Shown here: piece by piece, positions 1 through 5,152 of the stretch
Numbering within the stretch: the stretch's first letter is position 1
How the letters are laid out: each line of letters opens with the position of its first letter
NCBI GenBank assembly: GCA_964651315.1
Contig: CAZYXO010000038.1
Span: 1 to 11,370 of the forward strand
DNA length: 11,370 nucleotides
Direction of reading: 5' to 3'
DNA from: CAZYXO01 sp964651315
Lineage (GTDB): Bacteria; Bacillota_I; Bacilli_A; RF39; UBA660
Made by a program: the position numbers and the translations under genes
Notes under the pieces: generated by a model
What the model was told of the DNA's origin: nothing
The model's database searches: none
The model's input: only the letters and a program-made list of their open reading frames with translations

Positions 1-214
1 TTATTAATGTATCAACATCAACTATTAATATTTTCTTTTCTTCAGCATATTTTATTGCTTTTGTTTCAATTAATCCTACAACATTTTTATATTGTTGTTC
101 TAATACTCTTTTTTGAATTGCATTATAAACTGGTACTGCTATTAATGCTAATACTCCTATTATTACAATAACTCCAATTAATTCTACTAATGTAAATCCT
201 TTGTCTTTTTTCAT
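1..214 (-). CDS. Type IV prepilin (major-pilin-like), 3' end cut by window
   Basis: Only the first 71 codons are inside the window. The N-terminus is a textbook class III signal: MKKDKG, then cleavage after Gly6, with Phe as mature residue 1, Glu at mature +5 (residue 11) and a long hydrophobic helix (residues 7-29). Proline at mature position 22 is also typical of type IV pilins. After the helix comes a charged amphipathic stretch rich in Lys, Glu and Gln, the usual continuation of the spine helix. A prepilin peptidase (PilD/ComC type) would cleave and N-methylate it. The start codon lies 2 bp after the stop of the preceding gene. Its Shine-Dalgarno site AGGAGG (221-226, 6-nt spacing) is formed by the Gly-Gly codons that end that gene, so translation is probably coupled. 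It could be the major fibre subunit or a GspG/ComGC-like pseudopilin; the missing C-terminus prevents a choice. Confidence 0.88.
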   Translation of the reverse strand, partial: MKKDKGFTLVELIGVIVIIGVLALIAVPVYNAIQKRVLEQQYKNVVGLIETKAIKYAEEKKILIVDVDTLI

Positions 215-216
215 AT

Positions 217-1674
217 TTAACCTCCTATAGTAAATGGATTTGTCGTTGTTCCTGTTCCTTCTATTACTAAATCATTTTTTAAATTAATAACCGGACGCAC
301 AGCATATCCACTTCTAATTTGCCCTGGATTTAGTGTTCCACTTGATTCAACAACATAAATATTCGCAACATTTGTACTAAAATATGCAGGCGTCATTGTC
401 ATAAAACTTTCATTTATATTTGTTTTTAAATAGAATTTTTTATTTTCACTTCCATTATAACCTCCTGCTAATATTACTTCATCCATTGTTATAAGTCCTA
501 TTGGATATGTTAAAAATCCATTAGTAAATTCTGAAGTGGTTGTTGTAAAAGCATCTTCTTTTTGACATGATAAACTGGGTGTAAGAGGTTGAGAAACACT
601 TTTTTTCAGATCACTATTCAAATAATTTTGATAATAAGTTTCAGTAACACCAATTCCACCACCAGATACATAATTATTACCGCTTTTTATATTACTGACA
701 CGATTATTACAAAATATACTATCAGCAATATAATTTTCATAACTTAACAAATTTGCAGTATACCAATTATCTAATTGTGTCTTAACATTACTATTAATTT
801 TATTTCCATGTATTTCACCAACTGTGTATTTAAACCCTAAATATTCATTAAGATCTGATGAAGCATTATATCTAACACTACTTATATAACCAGCATCTTC
901 TGGAGATATACCTTGATATATTAAACGAATACTTCCATCTCCGTTAATACGTACTATTCTCCACCAAAAATCAGCAAATTTAAAATAATTATAATAACTA
1001 TTTCCCCTTACAAAATAACTAGTTCCATAATTATCAGTAGCCGTAAATATTCCAACATCTTCTTTATCATCACCATCACCATCATAATGGTATGCTTTAT
1101 ATTTCAATGTTCCACTATTACTTGTATTATTATATGTGGCATCAACAATTTCATAAAAAACCATTTCTAATGGAAATGTACCATTTGTTAACCCAATATT
1201 AGTCGTAAATTTACCTTTTAAATCATTATAAATAGTTGCATACGAAGCAGTTGTTTGATTAATCAATGTCATAACATCATTTTTACCATATGTTGCTATA
1301 TAACCTGTCCCATAAGTAATTTTATCGCTACTACCATTAATACTAAAAGAATATGTTACAACTTCATTAGATAAAATTTTTGCTGTATAAGTTGAAGAAT
1401 TAGGAGCAATACTTGTTAACGGAATTGTTTTTGATATATTCATTTGAATATTATCAGGATTTTGACTCCAAACTTCCATAATTTTATTTCCTGCTTTTCC
1501 AACTATTCCCCAATCTCCATCACCTTGAATATATTTTTTTGCATCTTCCATTACAACTGATGTATTTATTCTATTTTCAGAATAATTATTCATAATTGAA
1601 AGGATTAAAATTATAAATACTAAAAAGAATGAATATAATAATGATATTGCGATAAATCCATTTTTCTTTGGCAT
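217..1674 (-). CDS. Large minor prepilin lacking Glu5, with big C-terminal domain (tip/adhesin candidate)
   Basis: This is a 485-residue protein. It starts MPKKNG and continues with Phe and a hydrophobic helix (residues 7-28), which is a prepilin-like signal. Mature position 5 is Ser (residue 11) instead of Glu, a hallmark of the tip pseudopilins GspK/PilX. I chose the ATG at 1674 rather than the ATG six codons upstream, because AAGGAG (1682-1687) sits 7 nt before it. The long ectodomain contains FWWRIVRINGDGSIRLIYQG (237-256), two lone cysteines (C322 and C370) that could form a disulfide, PIGLITMDEVILAGG (391-405), and near the C-terminus GYAVRPVINL (457-466) followed by GTGTTTNPF. From memory, this LITxDEV...AGG...VRPVINL signature recurs in large secreted proteins of gut Firmicutes. 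It resembles DUF6273-type domains, but I cannot confirm a family. It is third in a four-gene pilin operon. Surface display on a pilus tip is inference. Confidence 0.85.
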   Translation of the reverse strand: MPKKNGFIAISLLYSFFLVFIILILSIMNNYSENRINTSVVMEDAKKYIQGDGDWGIVGKAGNKIMEVWSQNPDNIQMNISKTIPLTSIAPNSSTYTAKILSNEVVTYSFSINGSSDKITYGTGYIATYGKNDVMTLINQTTASYATIYNDLKGKFTTNIGLTNGTFPLEMVFYEIVDATYNNTSNSGTLKYKAYHYDGDGDDKEDVGIFTATDNYGTSYFVRGNSYYNYFKFADFWWRIVRINGDGSIRLIYQGISPEDAGYISSVRYNASSDLNEYLGFKYTVGEIHGNKINSNVKTQLDNWYTANLLSYENYIADSIFCNNRVSNIKSGNNYVSGGGIGVTETYYQNYLNSDLKKSVSQPLTPSLSCQKEDAFTTTTSEFTNGFLTYPIGLITMDEVILAGGYNGSENKKFYLKTNINESFMTMTPAYFSTNVANIYVVESSGTLNPGQIRSGYAVRPVINLKNDLVIEGTGTTTNPFTIGG

Positions 1675-1681
1675 AATTCTT

Positions 1682-1687
1682 CTCCTT
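1682..1687 (-). promoter_or_regulatory. Shine-Dalgarno site that decides the start of the large minor pilin
   Basis: On the minus strand the site reads AAGGAG, 7 nt upstream of the ATG at 1674. The alternative upstream ATG at 1692 would place this site inside the coding region and would put MGRRRI in front of the prepilin leader. The shorter start gives a normal six-residue leader (MPKKNG) like those of the neighbouring pilins. Confidence 0.8.
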
Positions 1688-1698
1688 CCCATATATTT

Positions 1699-2172
1699 TT
1701 ATGTTTTTATATAAAATAACTCTATATCATCCATTTTATTATTTTCATTTTCTTTAAACTTTATTGGTATAGTTAACATTATATAATATCTGCCAGAACT
1801 TCCTCCAGCAACCTTAATTGGTTCTTGTAAATTATTTAATTTAATTTCTCCTTCAATAAACGTCCATAAATTCCCATCATATTCAACAGTTGTATTGTTT
1901 ACAATTAAATCTTTATTTGGTTGTGATATATCTAAAAATGTTATTGTATATATATTACCATTTTTGCTGATATTGCTTACACCATATCTTACAAAATCTC
2001 TTTGAATTGCATTTATTATTTCTGTTCTAACAACATTGTTTTTTCTTGCATAAGTAGCATTTTTTTCATATCTGACATCTACTATTACTTTAAATAAAAA
2101 TAATAATATTACTGCAATTAATGATATCGAAACAATTAATTCGATAGTCGTTATTCCTTTATTATTTTTCAT
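1699..2172 (-). CDS. Minor type IV prepilin / pseudopilin (GspJ/PilW-like position)
   Basis: This is a 157-residue protein. The leader MKNNKG is followed by Ile (mature 1), Glu at mature +5 (residue 11) and a hydrophobic helix to about residue 28. This is the conserved prepilin signal. After it comes an amphipathic helix with many charged residues (about 30-60), containing RTEIINAIQRDFVRYG, which recalls the spine helix of GspJ/PilW/ComGF-type minor pilins. The rest is predicted beta-rich and ends in a hydrophilic tail with no recognisable domain. The ATG lies 2 bp after the stop of the upstream gene, and only a weak AGGT precedes it, so translational coupling is likely. The assignment as the second minor pilin of a tip-complex cluster rests on gene order and the intact Glu5; sequence alone does not separate J-, H- and W-type proteins. 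Confidence 0.85.
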   Translation of the reverse strand: MKNNKGITTIELIVSISLIAVILLFLFKVIVDVRYEKNATYARKNNVVRTEIINAIQRDFVRYGVSNISKNGNIYTITFLDISQPNKDLIVNNTTVEYDGNLWTFIEGEIKLNNLQEPIKVAGGSSGRYYIMLTIPIKFKENENNKMDDIELFYIKT

Positions 2173-2174
2173 AA

Positions 2175-2774
2175 TTAACCTGTACTTTCAGAAAAATATG
2201 TTTTAGCATTTTTAACCCAAGCACTATATGTAACATATTTATCATCAATTGTATTAATATTAAAAGATGCTATAAAACGATATCCAGTATAATTATCACT
2301 ACTAGATAATATTTTTAAATAATCAATTTCATCTTTAGAATAACTCGCAAGTGGTTCACATTTCGGATCTGGTATTTGATTGATAGTATAAACTGTACAA
2401 TCTTTTATATCATTAAAATTAAATTTACTAATACTTACTTTATTAATTTTTAATACTCCGAATAATTCTTCATAGAAACTTTTTAAATCGTCATTATAAT
2501 TAAAAACATCTTCCCTCGTAGTTGGTATTGGTGTTATATAATTATCATTTGTTAAACTATTTAATATTCTTCCACTTGCTATATCAGTAGAATTTAAAAA
2601 TTCTTTTAAATAATAAGTTCGATAAACATAAACAACATCATCATAATATATTCTTCTTCTTTCATTAATCATTGTTGTATTGAATATTTGATATAAAACA
2701 AGTAAAGAAAAAGACATAAAAACTACAGTTATAATCGTTTCTATAAAAATAAACCCTTTCTTATTCTTCATCAT
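2175..2774 (-). CDS. Minor type IV prepilin / pseudopilin (GspI/PilV-like position), first gene of operon
   Basis: This protein has about 199 residues. The hydrophobic segment follows KNKKG|FIFIE, so Gly precedes the cleavage site, Phe is mature 1 and Glu is mature +5. The membrane/spine helix runs for about 20 residues, followed by a basic patch (INERRRIYYDD). The remainder is a soluble domain with two cysteines, in DCTVYT and DPKCEP, with no family that I recognise. The exact start is uncertain because three ATG codons (2777, 2774, 2771) follow a possible TTG at 2780. AAGGA lies at 2781-2785, and the 2774 ATG has the best spacing (6 nt). It is the promoter-proximal gene of a four-pilin operon, directly downstream of a consensus-like promoter with a very short leader. 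Membership in the pilus/pseudopilus system is firm; the I/V-type label is positional inference. Confidence 0.85.
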   Translation of the reverse strand: MMKNKKGFIFIETIITVVFMSFSLLVLYQIFNTTMINERRRIYYDDVVYVYRTYYLKEFLNSTDIASGRILNSLTNDNYITPIPTTREDVFNYNDDLKSFYEELFGVLKINKVSISKFNFNDIKDCTVYTINQIPDPKCEPLASYSKDEIDYLKILSSSDNYTGYRFIASFNINTIDDKYVTYSAWVKNAKTYFSESTG

Positions 2775-2793
2775 CATCAATCCTTATAAAACA

Positions 2794-2822
2794 ATTATAA
2801 TATATATTTGGATTAATTACAA
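2794..2822 (-). promoter_or_regulatory. Vegetative-type promoter of the pilin operon
   Basis: Reading the minus strand, -35 is TTGTAA (2817-2822) and -10 is TATAAT (2794-2799), with a spacer of exactly 17 bp. Transcription should start near 2787, giving only a few bases before the AAGGA ribosome site at 2781-2785. It lies just after a terminator-like hairpin, so the pilin operon appears to be an independent transcription unit. Confidence 0.7.
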
Positions 2823-2825
2823 ATG

Positions 2826-2851
2826 AAAAAAACTAACAAATAAAGTTAGTT
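2826..2851 (-). terminator. Rho-independent terminator-like hairpin after the ysxE-like gene
   Basis: A perfect 7-bp inverted repeat (2831-2837 with 2845-2851) has a 7-nt loop. On the minus strand it is followed by a run of seven U residues (complement of 2826-2832). The stem is A+T-rich with two G:C pairs, so it is weak. It is the only terminator-like structure between the stop of the ysxE-like gene (3005) and the pilin promoter. The ysxE-like transcript would therefore run through the whole oppositely oriented small gene at 2879-3061 before ending. Confidence 0.6.
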
Positions 2852-2878
2852 ATCATAAATTATAATAGGTGGTTTATT

Positions 2879-3061
2879 ATGTGTCCCAAAAGACGTGGTG
2901 GAGGTTTTTTTACTGTTTTAGGTATTTTTGCTTTAGCAATACTTATTTTTTATCAAACAATTATTACATTATTATTACCTTTTCGTTTTAATATCTTTAT
3001 TTTATTAATAGAAGTCGTTCTCTTGTTCTTCTTGCTCTACCGCATAATATGGCCTTATTAA
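2879..3061 (+). CDS. Small hydrophobic two-helix membrane protein, unknown function
   Basis: This 60-residue protein is the only likely intact plus-strand gene in the window. It has a basic N-terminus (MCPKRRGGG), a first hydrophobic segment (about 10-35), a short Arg-containing turn (PFRFN), and a second hydrophobic segment (about 39-58). This suggests two membrane helices. A strong ribosome site AGGTGG (2867-2872) lies 6 nt before the ATG, which is the main reason to think the gene is real. It is convergent with the ysxE-like gene, and its last 57 bp overlap that gene's 3' end. The overlapped part still reads as a hydrophobic helix. I do not recognise a family. A good promoter was not found: a TATAAT at 2861-2866 is too close to the ribosome site. 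It could be a sporulation-time membrane peptide or an antisense-controlled hydrophobic peptide; both are guesses. Confidence 0.55.
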   Translation: MCPKRRGGGFFTVLGIFALAILIFYQTIITLLLPFRFNIFILLIEVVLLFFLLYRIIWPY

Positions 3062-3922
3062 ACTTTCTGTTTTATATAAATAATCTAATTTATAACGCAT
3101 ATTTTTACAATCATTAAATTCATTTCCCGTTAAATTTATAAGTGGTGGAATTGATAAGACAATAAATAATAATTTTTTTTCACTATCAAGTAAAGGATAT
3201 TTTTGTAAATATCTTTTTATTATTTCTTCAAAATTTAATTGTAAATAATCTTTTTTGTAAAAATTAATTAAATCTACTATGGGACTATCTATTTTTGCTT
3301 GTTCCCAACTAATTAAGTATTCTTTATCATCTTTAATGTAATGATTTAGTTCTAAATTATTATGAACAACACTTACACGTTCTTTTTTTTCATCTTTTAC
3401 AATATCAAACCAACTTTCAAGTTCGTCACTAGCAAAATCAAGGGCACTTAATATTTTGGAAACATTTCGAAGTAATAAATATTCACTTGGACTAGGTATT
3501 TCTTTTTCACTTAAGATATTATAATATCCATTATAATGATTTTTGCTATAAATTATATTATTTTCGATGTTTTCATAAATTGCTTTATATTGATCGATTG
3601 TTACTTCTTTATAATATGTTGTTTTATTATGAAGTAACGTTATAATATCGATAATATCAGTAGCCTTTTGTTCCGTAGGCATTGGTGTATCATTAACATA
3701 TTTATAAACATTTACTTCACTTCTGGAGTCATCTATTAAAGGGGGAAAGTAATCAAAATTACGTGAATATAAATAATTATATAATGTTCTTACATCCCCT
3801 TTTTTTTCTTTGACAACAAAATCTCCATTCATTGTGTTTAGAATTGTTGTTTTACCTTTTATTGTATATTTAATTGGTTTATAGATAACTTTTAAAACAT
3901 CAATACTATGCGTTTTTTTCAT
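3005..3922 (-). CDS. ysxE: YsxE/CotS-family spore coat kinase-like protein (probable pseudokinase)
   Basis: This 305-residue protein has the fold outline of the CotS/YsxE/YutH spore coat proteins, which resemble aminoglycoside phosphotransferases. An N-terminal lobe contains the strand pair TILNT..GDFVVKEKK, where Lys38 or Lys40 may be the ATP-lobe lysine. A helical linker follows, then a C-terminal lobe with VVHNNLELNHYI (185-196) and YLISWEQAKIDSPIVDL (202-218). These two stretches occupy the places of the catalytic HGDxxxxN loop and the metal-binding IDW/DFG motif. The catalytic Asp is Asn189 and the metal Asp is Ser205, so phosphotransfer is doubtful. The gene overlaps the SpoVID-like gene by 17 bp. 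The spoVID-ysxE order is conserved in Bacillus, which strongly supports the name. In Bacillus both are part of spore coat encasement. No good ribosome site is seen, so coupling to the upstream gene is likely. Confidence 0.8.
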   Translation of the reverse strand: MKKTHSIDVLKVIYKPIKYTIKGKTTILNTMNGDFVVKEKKGDVRTLYNYLYSRNFDYFPPLIDDSRSEVNVYKYVNDTPMPTEQKATDIIDIITLLHNKTTYYKEVTIDQYKAIYENIENNIIYSKNHYNGYYNILSEKEIPSPSEYLLLRNVSKILSALDFASDELESWFDIVKDEKKERVSVVHNNLELNHYIKDDKEYLISWEQAKIDSPIVDLINFYKKDYLQLNFEEIIKRYLQKYPLLDSEKKLLFIVLSIPPLINLTGNEFNDCKNMRYKLDYLYKTESLIRPYYAVEQEEQENDFY

Positions 3923-4664
3923 CTGGAATTATAATTTTATCTCCAGTTTTTACATTATCAAGATTATTTAATTCATTTAAACTATTCATTGAAGTATTAT
4001 ATTTATTAATGATTGTTTCAATTGTTTCATTTTCTTTAACAATATGTATTTGATAAGTTATAAATTCTTCATCTTTACCTTCTACTGATTTTAAAATATC
4101 GACACTATTTTCTTCCTCTAATCTTTCTGGTTTTACTTCTTCCTCGATTATCATTTCTTCCTCATCTTTTCTTTTTTCTTTTTCTTCTTCAATTTCCATT
4201 TTATTTTCATCATTACGGTTTTTATCATCTTCTAATAGTTTTTCTTCTACTTCTTCTAAGATACTATTATCAACTAAATCATTTAAATCATTTGTGGTTT
4301 CTATTACTGTTTCAAATACTTCTTCCCGTTTTTCTTCAATTTCTAATTTAGTTCCAGTTACACTACATTCAATATTTACTTTTAGGGATGCATCTCCTAC
4401 TATTTCATAATAAAAATCAGTTATGTTAAATTCAACAGTATCTTCATCTACTAAATCAGATAAAGCAATATTAAATGGCAACTCATAACTAAATGGTTCT
4501 TTATTTACGGATAATTCATGTGTCTTATATTCCCCACTTACAATAAAATGTCCAGTTAATTCCCCATCTTCACTTTTAATAGTATGTTCTAAAGATATAC
4601 TACATATTTCTTTGATTTTTGTTTTAAATGGTATTTCTTTTACATATGGGATTGTTAAATCCAT
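3906..4664 (-). CDS. spoVID: SpoVID-like spore coat morphogenetic protein with C-terminal LysM
   Basis: This 252-residue protein has three parts. The N-terminal beta-rich domain (1-105) includes SISLEHTIKSEDGELTGHFIVSGEY and ELPFNIALSDL, which follow the pattern of the SpoVID N-terminal domain. A very acidic, low-complexity linker (about 106-200) is rich in Glu, Lys and Asp. A C-terminal LysM domain (about 204-247) begins YQIHIVKENETIETIINKYN and ends KTGDKIIIP. In Bacillus, SpoVID localises around the forespore, interacts with SpoIVA and SafA, and drives spore coat encasement; its LysM binds peptidoglycan precursors. The protein is much shorter than the B. subtilis one, mainly in the linker. 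The start is supported by AAGGAGGA (4671-4678) 6 nt before the ATG. The downstream ysxE-like gene overlaps by 17 bp. Sporulation sigma-factor control is expected but I could not pick out a convincing promoter. Confidence 0.85.
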   Translation of the reverse strand: MDLTIPYVKEIPFKTKIKEICSISLEHTIKSEDGELTGHFIVSGEYKTHELSVNKEPFSYELPFNIALSDLVDEDTVEFNITDFYYEIVGDASLKVNIECSVTGTKLEIEEKREEVFETVIETTNDLNDLVDNSILEEVEEKLLEDDKNRNDENKMEIEEEKEKRKDEEEMIIEEEVKPERLEEENSVDILKSVEGKDEEFITYQIHIVKENETIETIINKYNTSMNSLNELNNLDNVKTGDKIIIPDEKNA

Positions 4665-4699
4665 AATATTTCCTCCTTATTTAATACTTATGAAATAAT

Positions 4700-4727
4700 A
4701 AAAAAAATAGTACTTATTTTAGTACTA
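4700..4727 (-). terminator. Hairpin with U tract just upstream of the SpoVID-like gene
   Basis: A perfect 7-bp inverted repeat (4708-4714 with 4721-4727) has a 6-nt loop and is followed on the minus strand by eight U residues (complement of 4700-4707). It has terminator form. It lies only 21 bp before the ribosome site of the SpoVID-like gene, so it either ends leftward transcripts arriving from the tRNA side or sits inside the leader of this gene. Confidence 0.5.
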
Positions 4728-4755
4728 ATGACATTTTTGTATATTCATATTTTTA

Positions 4756-4839
4756 CAATATTTCAATTACTTTAAATATTTATACTCACATGTATAAAAG
4801 TGAACTTCAAGATATAACTAATGTTTTAAATAGTTTGTA
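4756..4839 (+). pseudogene. C-terminal remnant of a tyrosine recombinase (integrase)
   Basis: On the plus strand this stretch reads NISITLNIYTHMYKSELQ and then DITNVLNSL, ending at TAA (4837-4839). The pattern sITLNiYtHmY followed by an amphipathic helix is the usual extreme C-terminus of Firmicutes phage/ICE tyrosine integrases (commonly tTLnTYsHlY...L). The first Tyr of YTHMY would be the catalytic nucleophile. Upstream the similarity fades and an in-frame TGA lies at 4729-4731, so the preceding GH box and the rest of the enzyme are missing. About 27 codons remain. The match comes from memory of the family. Directly after the stop come a tandem 11-bp repeat, a terminator and a tRNA 3' end, which is how integrase genes often abut their attachment site. 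This makes chance resemblance less likely. Confidence 0.6.
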
Positions 4840-4841
4840 AA

Positions 4842-4864
4842 AAGTGTGTTTCAGAGTGTGTTTC
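4842..4864. repeat. Tandem direct repeat AGTGTGTTTCA after the integrase remnant
   Basis: Two exact copies of AGTGTGTTTCA (4842-4852 and 4854-4864) lie at a 12-bp period, immediately downstream of the integrase stop. Short direct repeats of this kind flank attachment sites as arm-type integrase binding sites. The placement fits, but the function is inferred. Confidence 0.55.
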
Positions 4865-4880
4865 AAATAATTATAGCAAC

Positions 4881-4906
4881 AAAAAAGCCCTTAAATAAAG
4901 GGCTTT
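4881..4906 (-). terminator. Strong Rho-independent terminator after the partial tRNA
   Basis: A perfect 9-bp stem AAAGCCCTT/AAGGGCTTT (4884-4892 with 4898-4906) has a 5-nt loop. On the minus strand it is followed by six U residues (complement of 4881-4886). It sits 10 bp downstream of the CCA end of the partial tRNA, as its terminator. On the plus strand it is also followed by UUU, so it may act in both directions and also end the old integrase transcript. Confidence 0.8.
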
Positions 4907-4916
4907 GAATTCTATC

Positions 4917-4937
4917 TGGTGGAGAATGAGGGATTCG
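4917..4937 (-). tRNA. 3' fragment of a tRNA (T-arm to CCA) ending at the assembly gap
   Basis: These 21 bp are identical to 5017-5037, the 3' end of the intact tRNA-Ala. They cover half of the T loop, the 3' half of the T stem, the acceptor 3' strand, A73 and the encoded CCA. Identity ends exactly at the CCA on one side, and on the other the copy is cut by the run of N. Whether the rest of a tRNA lies in the gap, or whether this is only a direct repeat left by an integrated element, cannot be decided here. Confidence 0.65.
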
Positions 4938-4947
4938 NNNNNNNNNN
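4938..4947. other. Assembly gap (10 N)
   Basis: Ten N bases mark a scaffold join. A round value of ten is often a placeholder, so the true distance may be anything. The gap falls inside a sequence present twice within 120 bp, which explains why assembly broke here. Confidence 0.95.
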
Positions 4948-4956
4948 TTTATTTAT

Positions 4957-4965
4957 ATTATAACA
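4957..4965 (-). promoter_or_regulatory. Candidate extended -10 promoter reading into the gap
   Basis: On the minus strand the sequence reads TGT then TATAAT (4957-4962), an extended -10 of the TGnTATAAT type, with no good -35. Transcription would begin near 4950 and run directly into the N gap. This is what a promoter for a second tRNA gene would do. Confidence 0.35.
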
Positions 4966-4976
4966 TATTTTTTCAT

Positions 4977-5006
4977 AAAAAAACGAACTATTTTAATAAT
5001 TCGTTT
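4977..5006 (-). terminator. Rho-independent terminator of tRNA-Ala
   Basis: A 7-bp stem AAACGAA/TTCGTTT (4981-4987 with 5000-5006) has a 12-nt loop and is followed on the minus strand by seven U residues (complement of 4977-4983). It begins 10 bp after the CCA end of tRNA-Ala, so the tRNA is a single-gene transcription unit. Confidence 0.7.
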
Positions 5007-5016
5007 ATATTCAATA

Positions 5017-5093
5017 TGGTGGAGAATGAGGGATTCGAACCCTTGACCCCCACGGTGCAAGCGTGGTGCTCTAGCCAGCTGAGCTAATTCCCC
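5017..5093 (-). tRNA. tRNA-Ala (anticodon UGC), CCA encoded
   Basis: The minus strand folds into a full cloverleaf. The acceptor strands are GGGGAAT (5087-5093) and ATTCTCC (5021-5027), and their third pair is G3:U70, the defining alanine identity element. The D arm is GCTC...GAGC. The anticodon stem is CCACG/CGTGG with loop CUUGCAC, so the anticodon is UGC. The variable loop is GGGTC and the T loop is TTCGAAT. The outermost T-stem pair is an A49-C65 mismatch. Discriminator A73 and CCA (5017-5019) are encoded. It has its own promoter (5107-5135) and terminator (4977-5006). Its 3' 21 bp recur exactly at 4917-4937. Confidence 0.95.
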
Positions 5094-5106
5094 AAAGAAC
5101 AATGAT

Positions 5107-5135
5107 ATCTTACCATAAATATAGTCGATATGCAA
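5107..5135 (-). promoter_or_regulatory. Promoter of tRNA-Ala
   Basis: On the minus strand -35 is TTGCAT (5130-5135), the spacer is 17 bp and -10 is TAAGAT (5107-5112). The predicted start near 5100 is a few bases before the mature tRNA 5' end at 5093. The -10 lies inside one arm of a bipartite inverted repeat that reaches back into the stop region of rpoZ. Confidence 0.65.
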
Positions 5136-5152
5136 GATATTTTATGCAAAAA

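Noticed and set aside
1675..1692. Upstream ATG giving MGRRRI in front of the large pilin
   Set aside because: The AAGGAG at 1682-1687 is 7 nt before the internal ATG at 1674, which also gives a normal prepilin leader.
2861..2866. Plus-strand TATAAT as a promoter for the small membrane protein
   Set aside because: Transcription would start near 2873, after the AGGTGG ribosome site at 2867-2872, so it cannot serve this gene. A sigmaK-like CATAAATTA at 2854-2862 has a similar problem.
4905..5135. Two overlapping 60-codon open frames, one on each strand
   Set aside because: One runs through the N gap and both run across the tRNA-Ala gene. Their translations are shadows of tRNA sequence.
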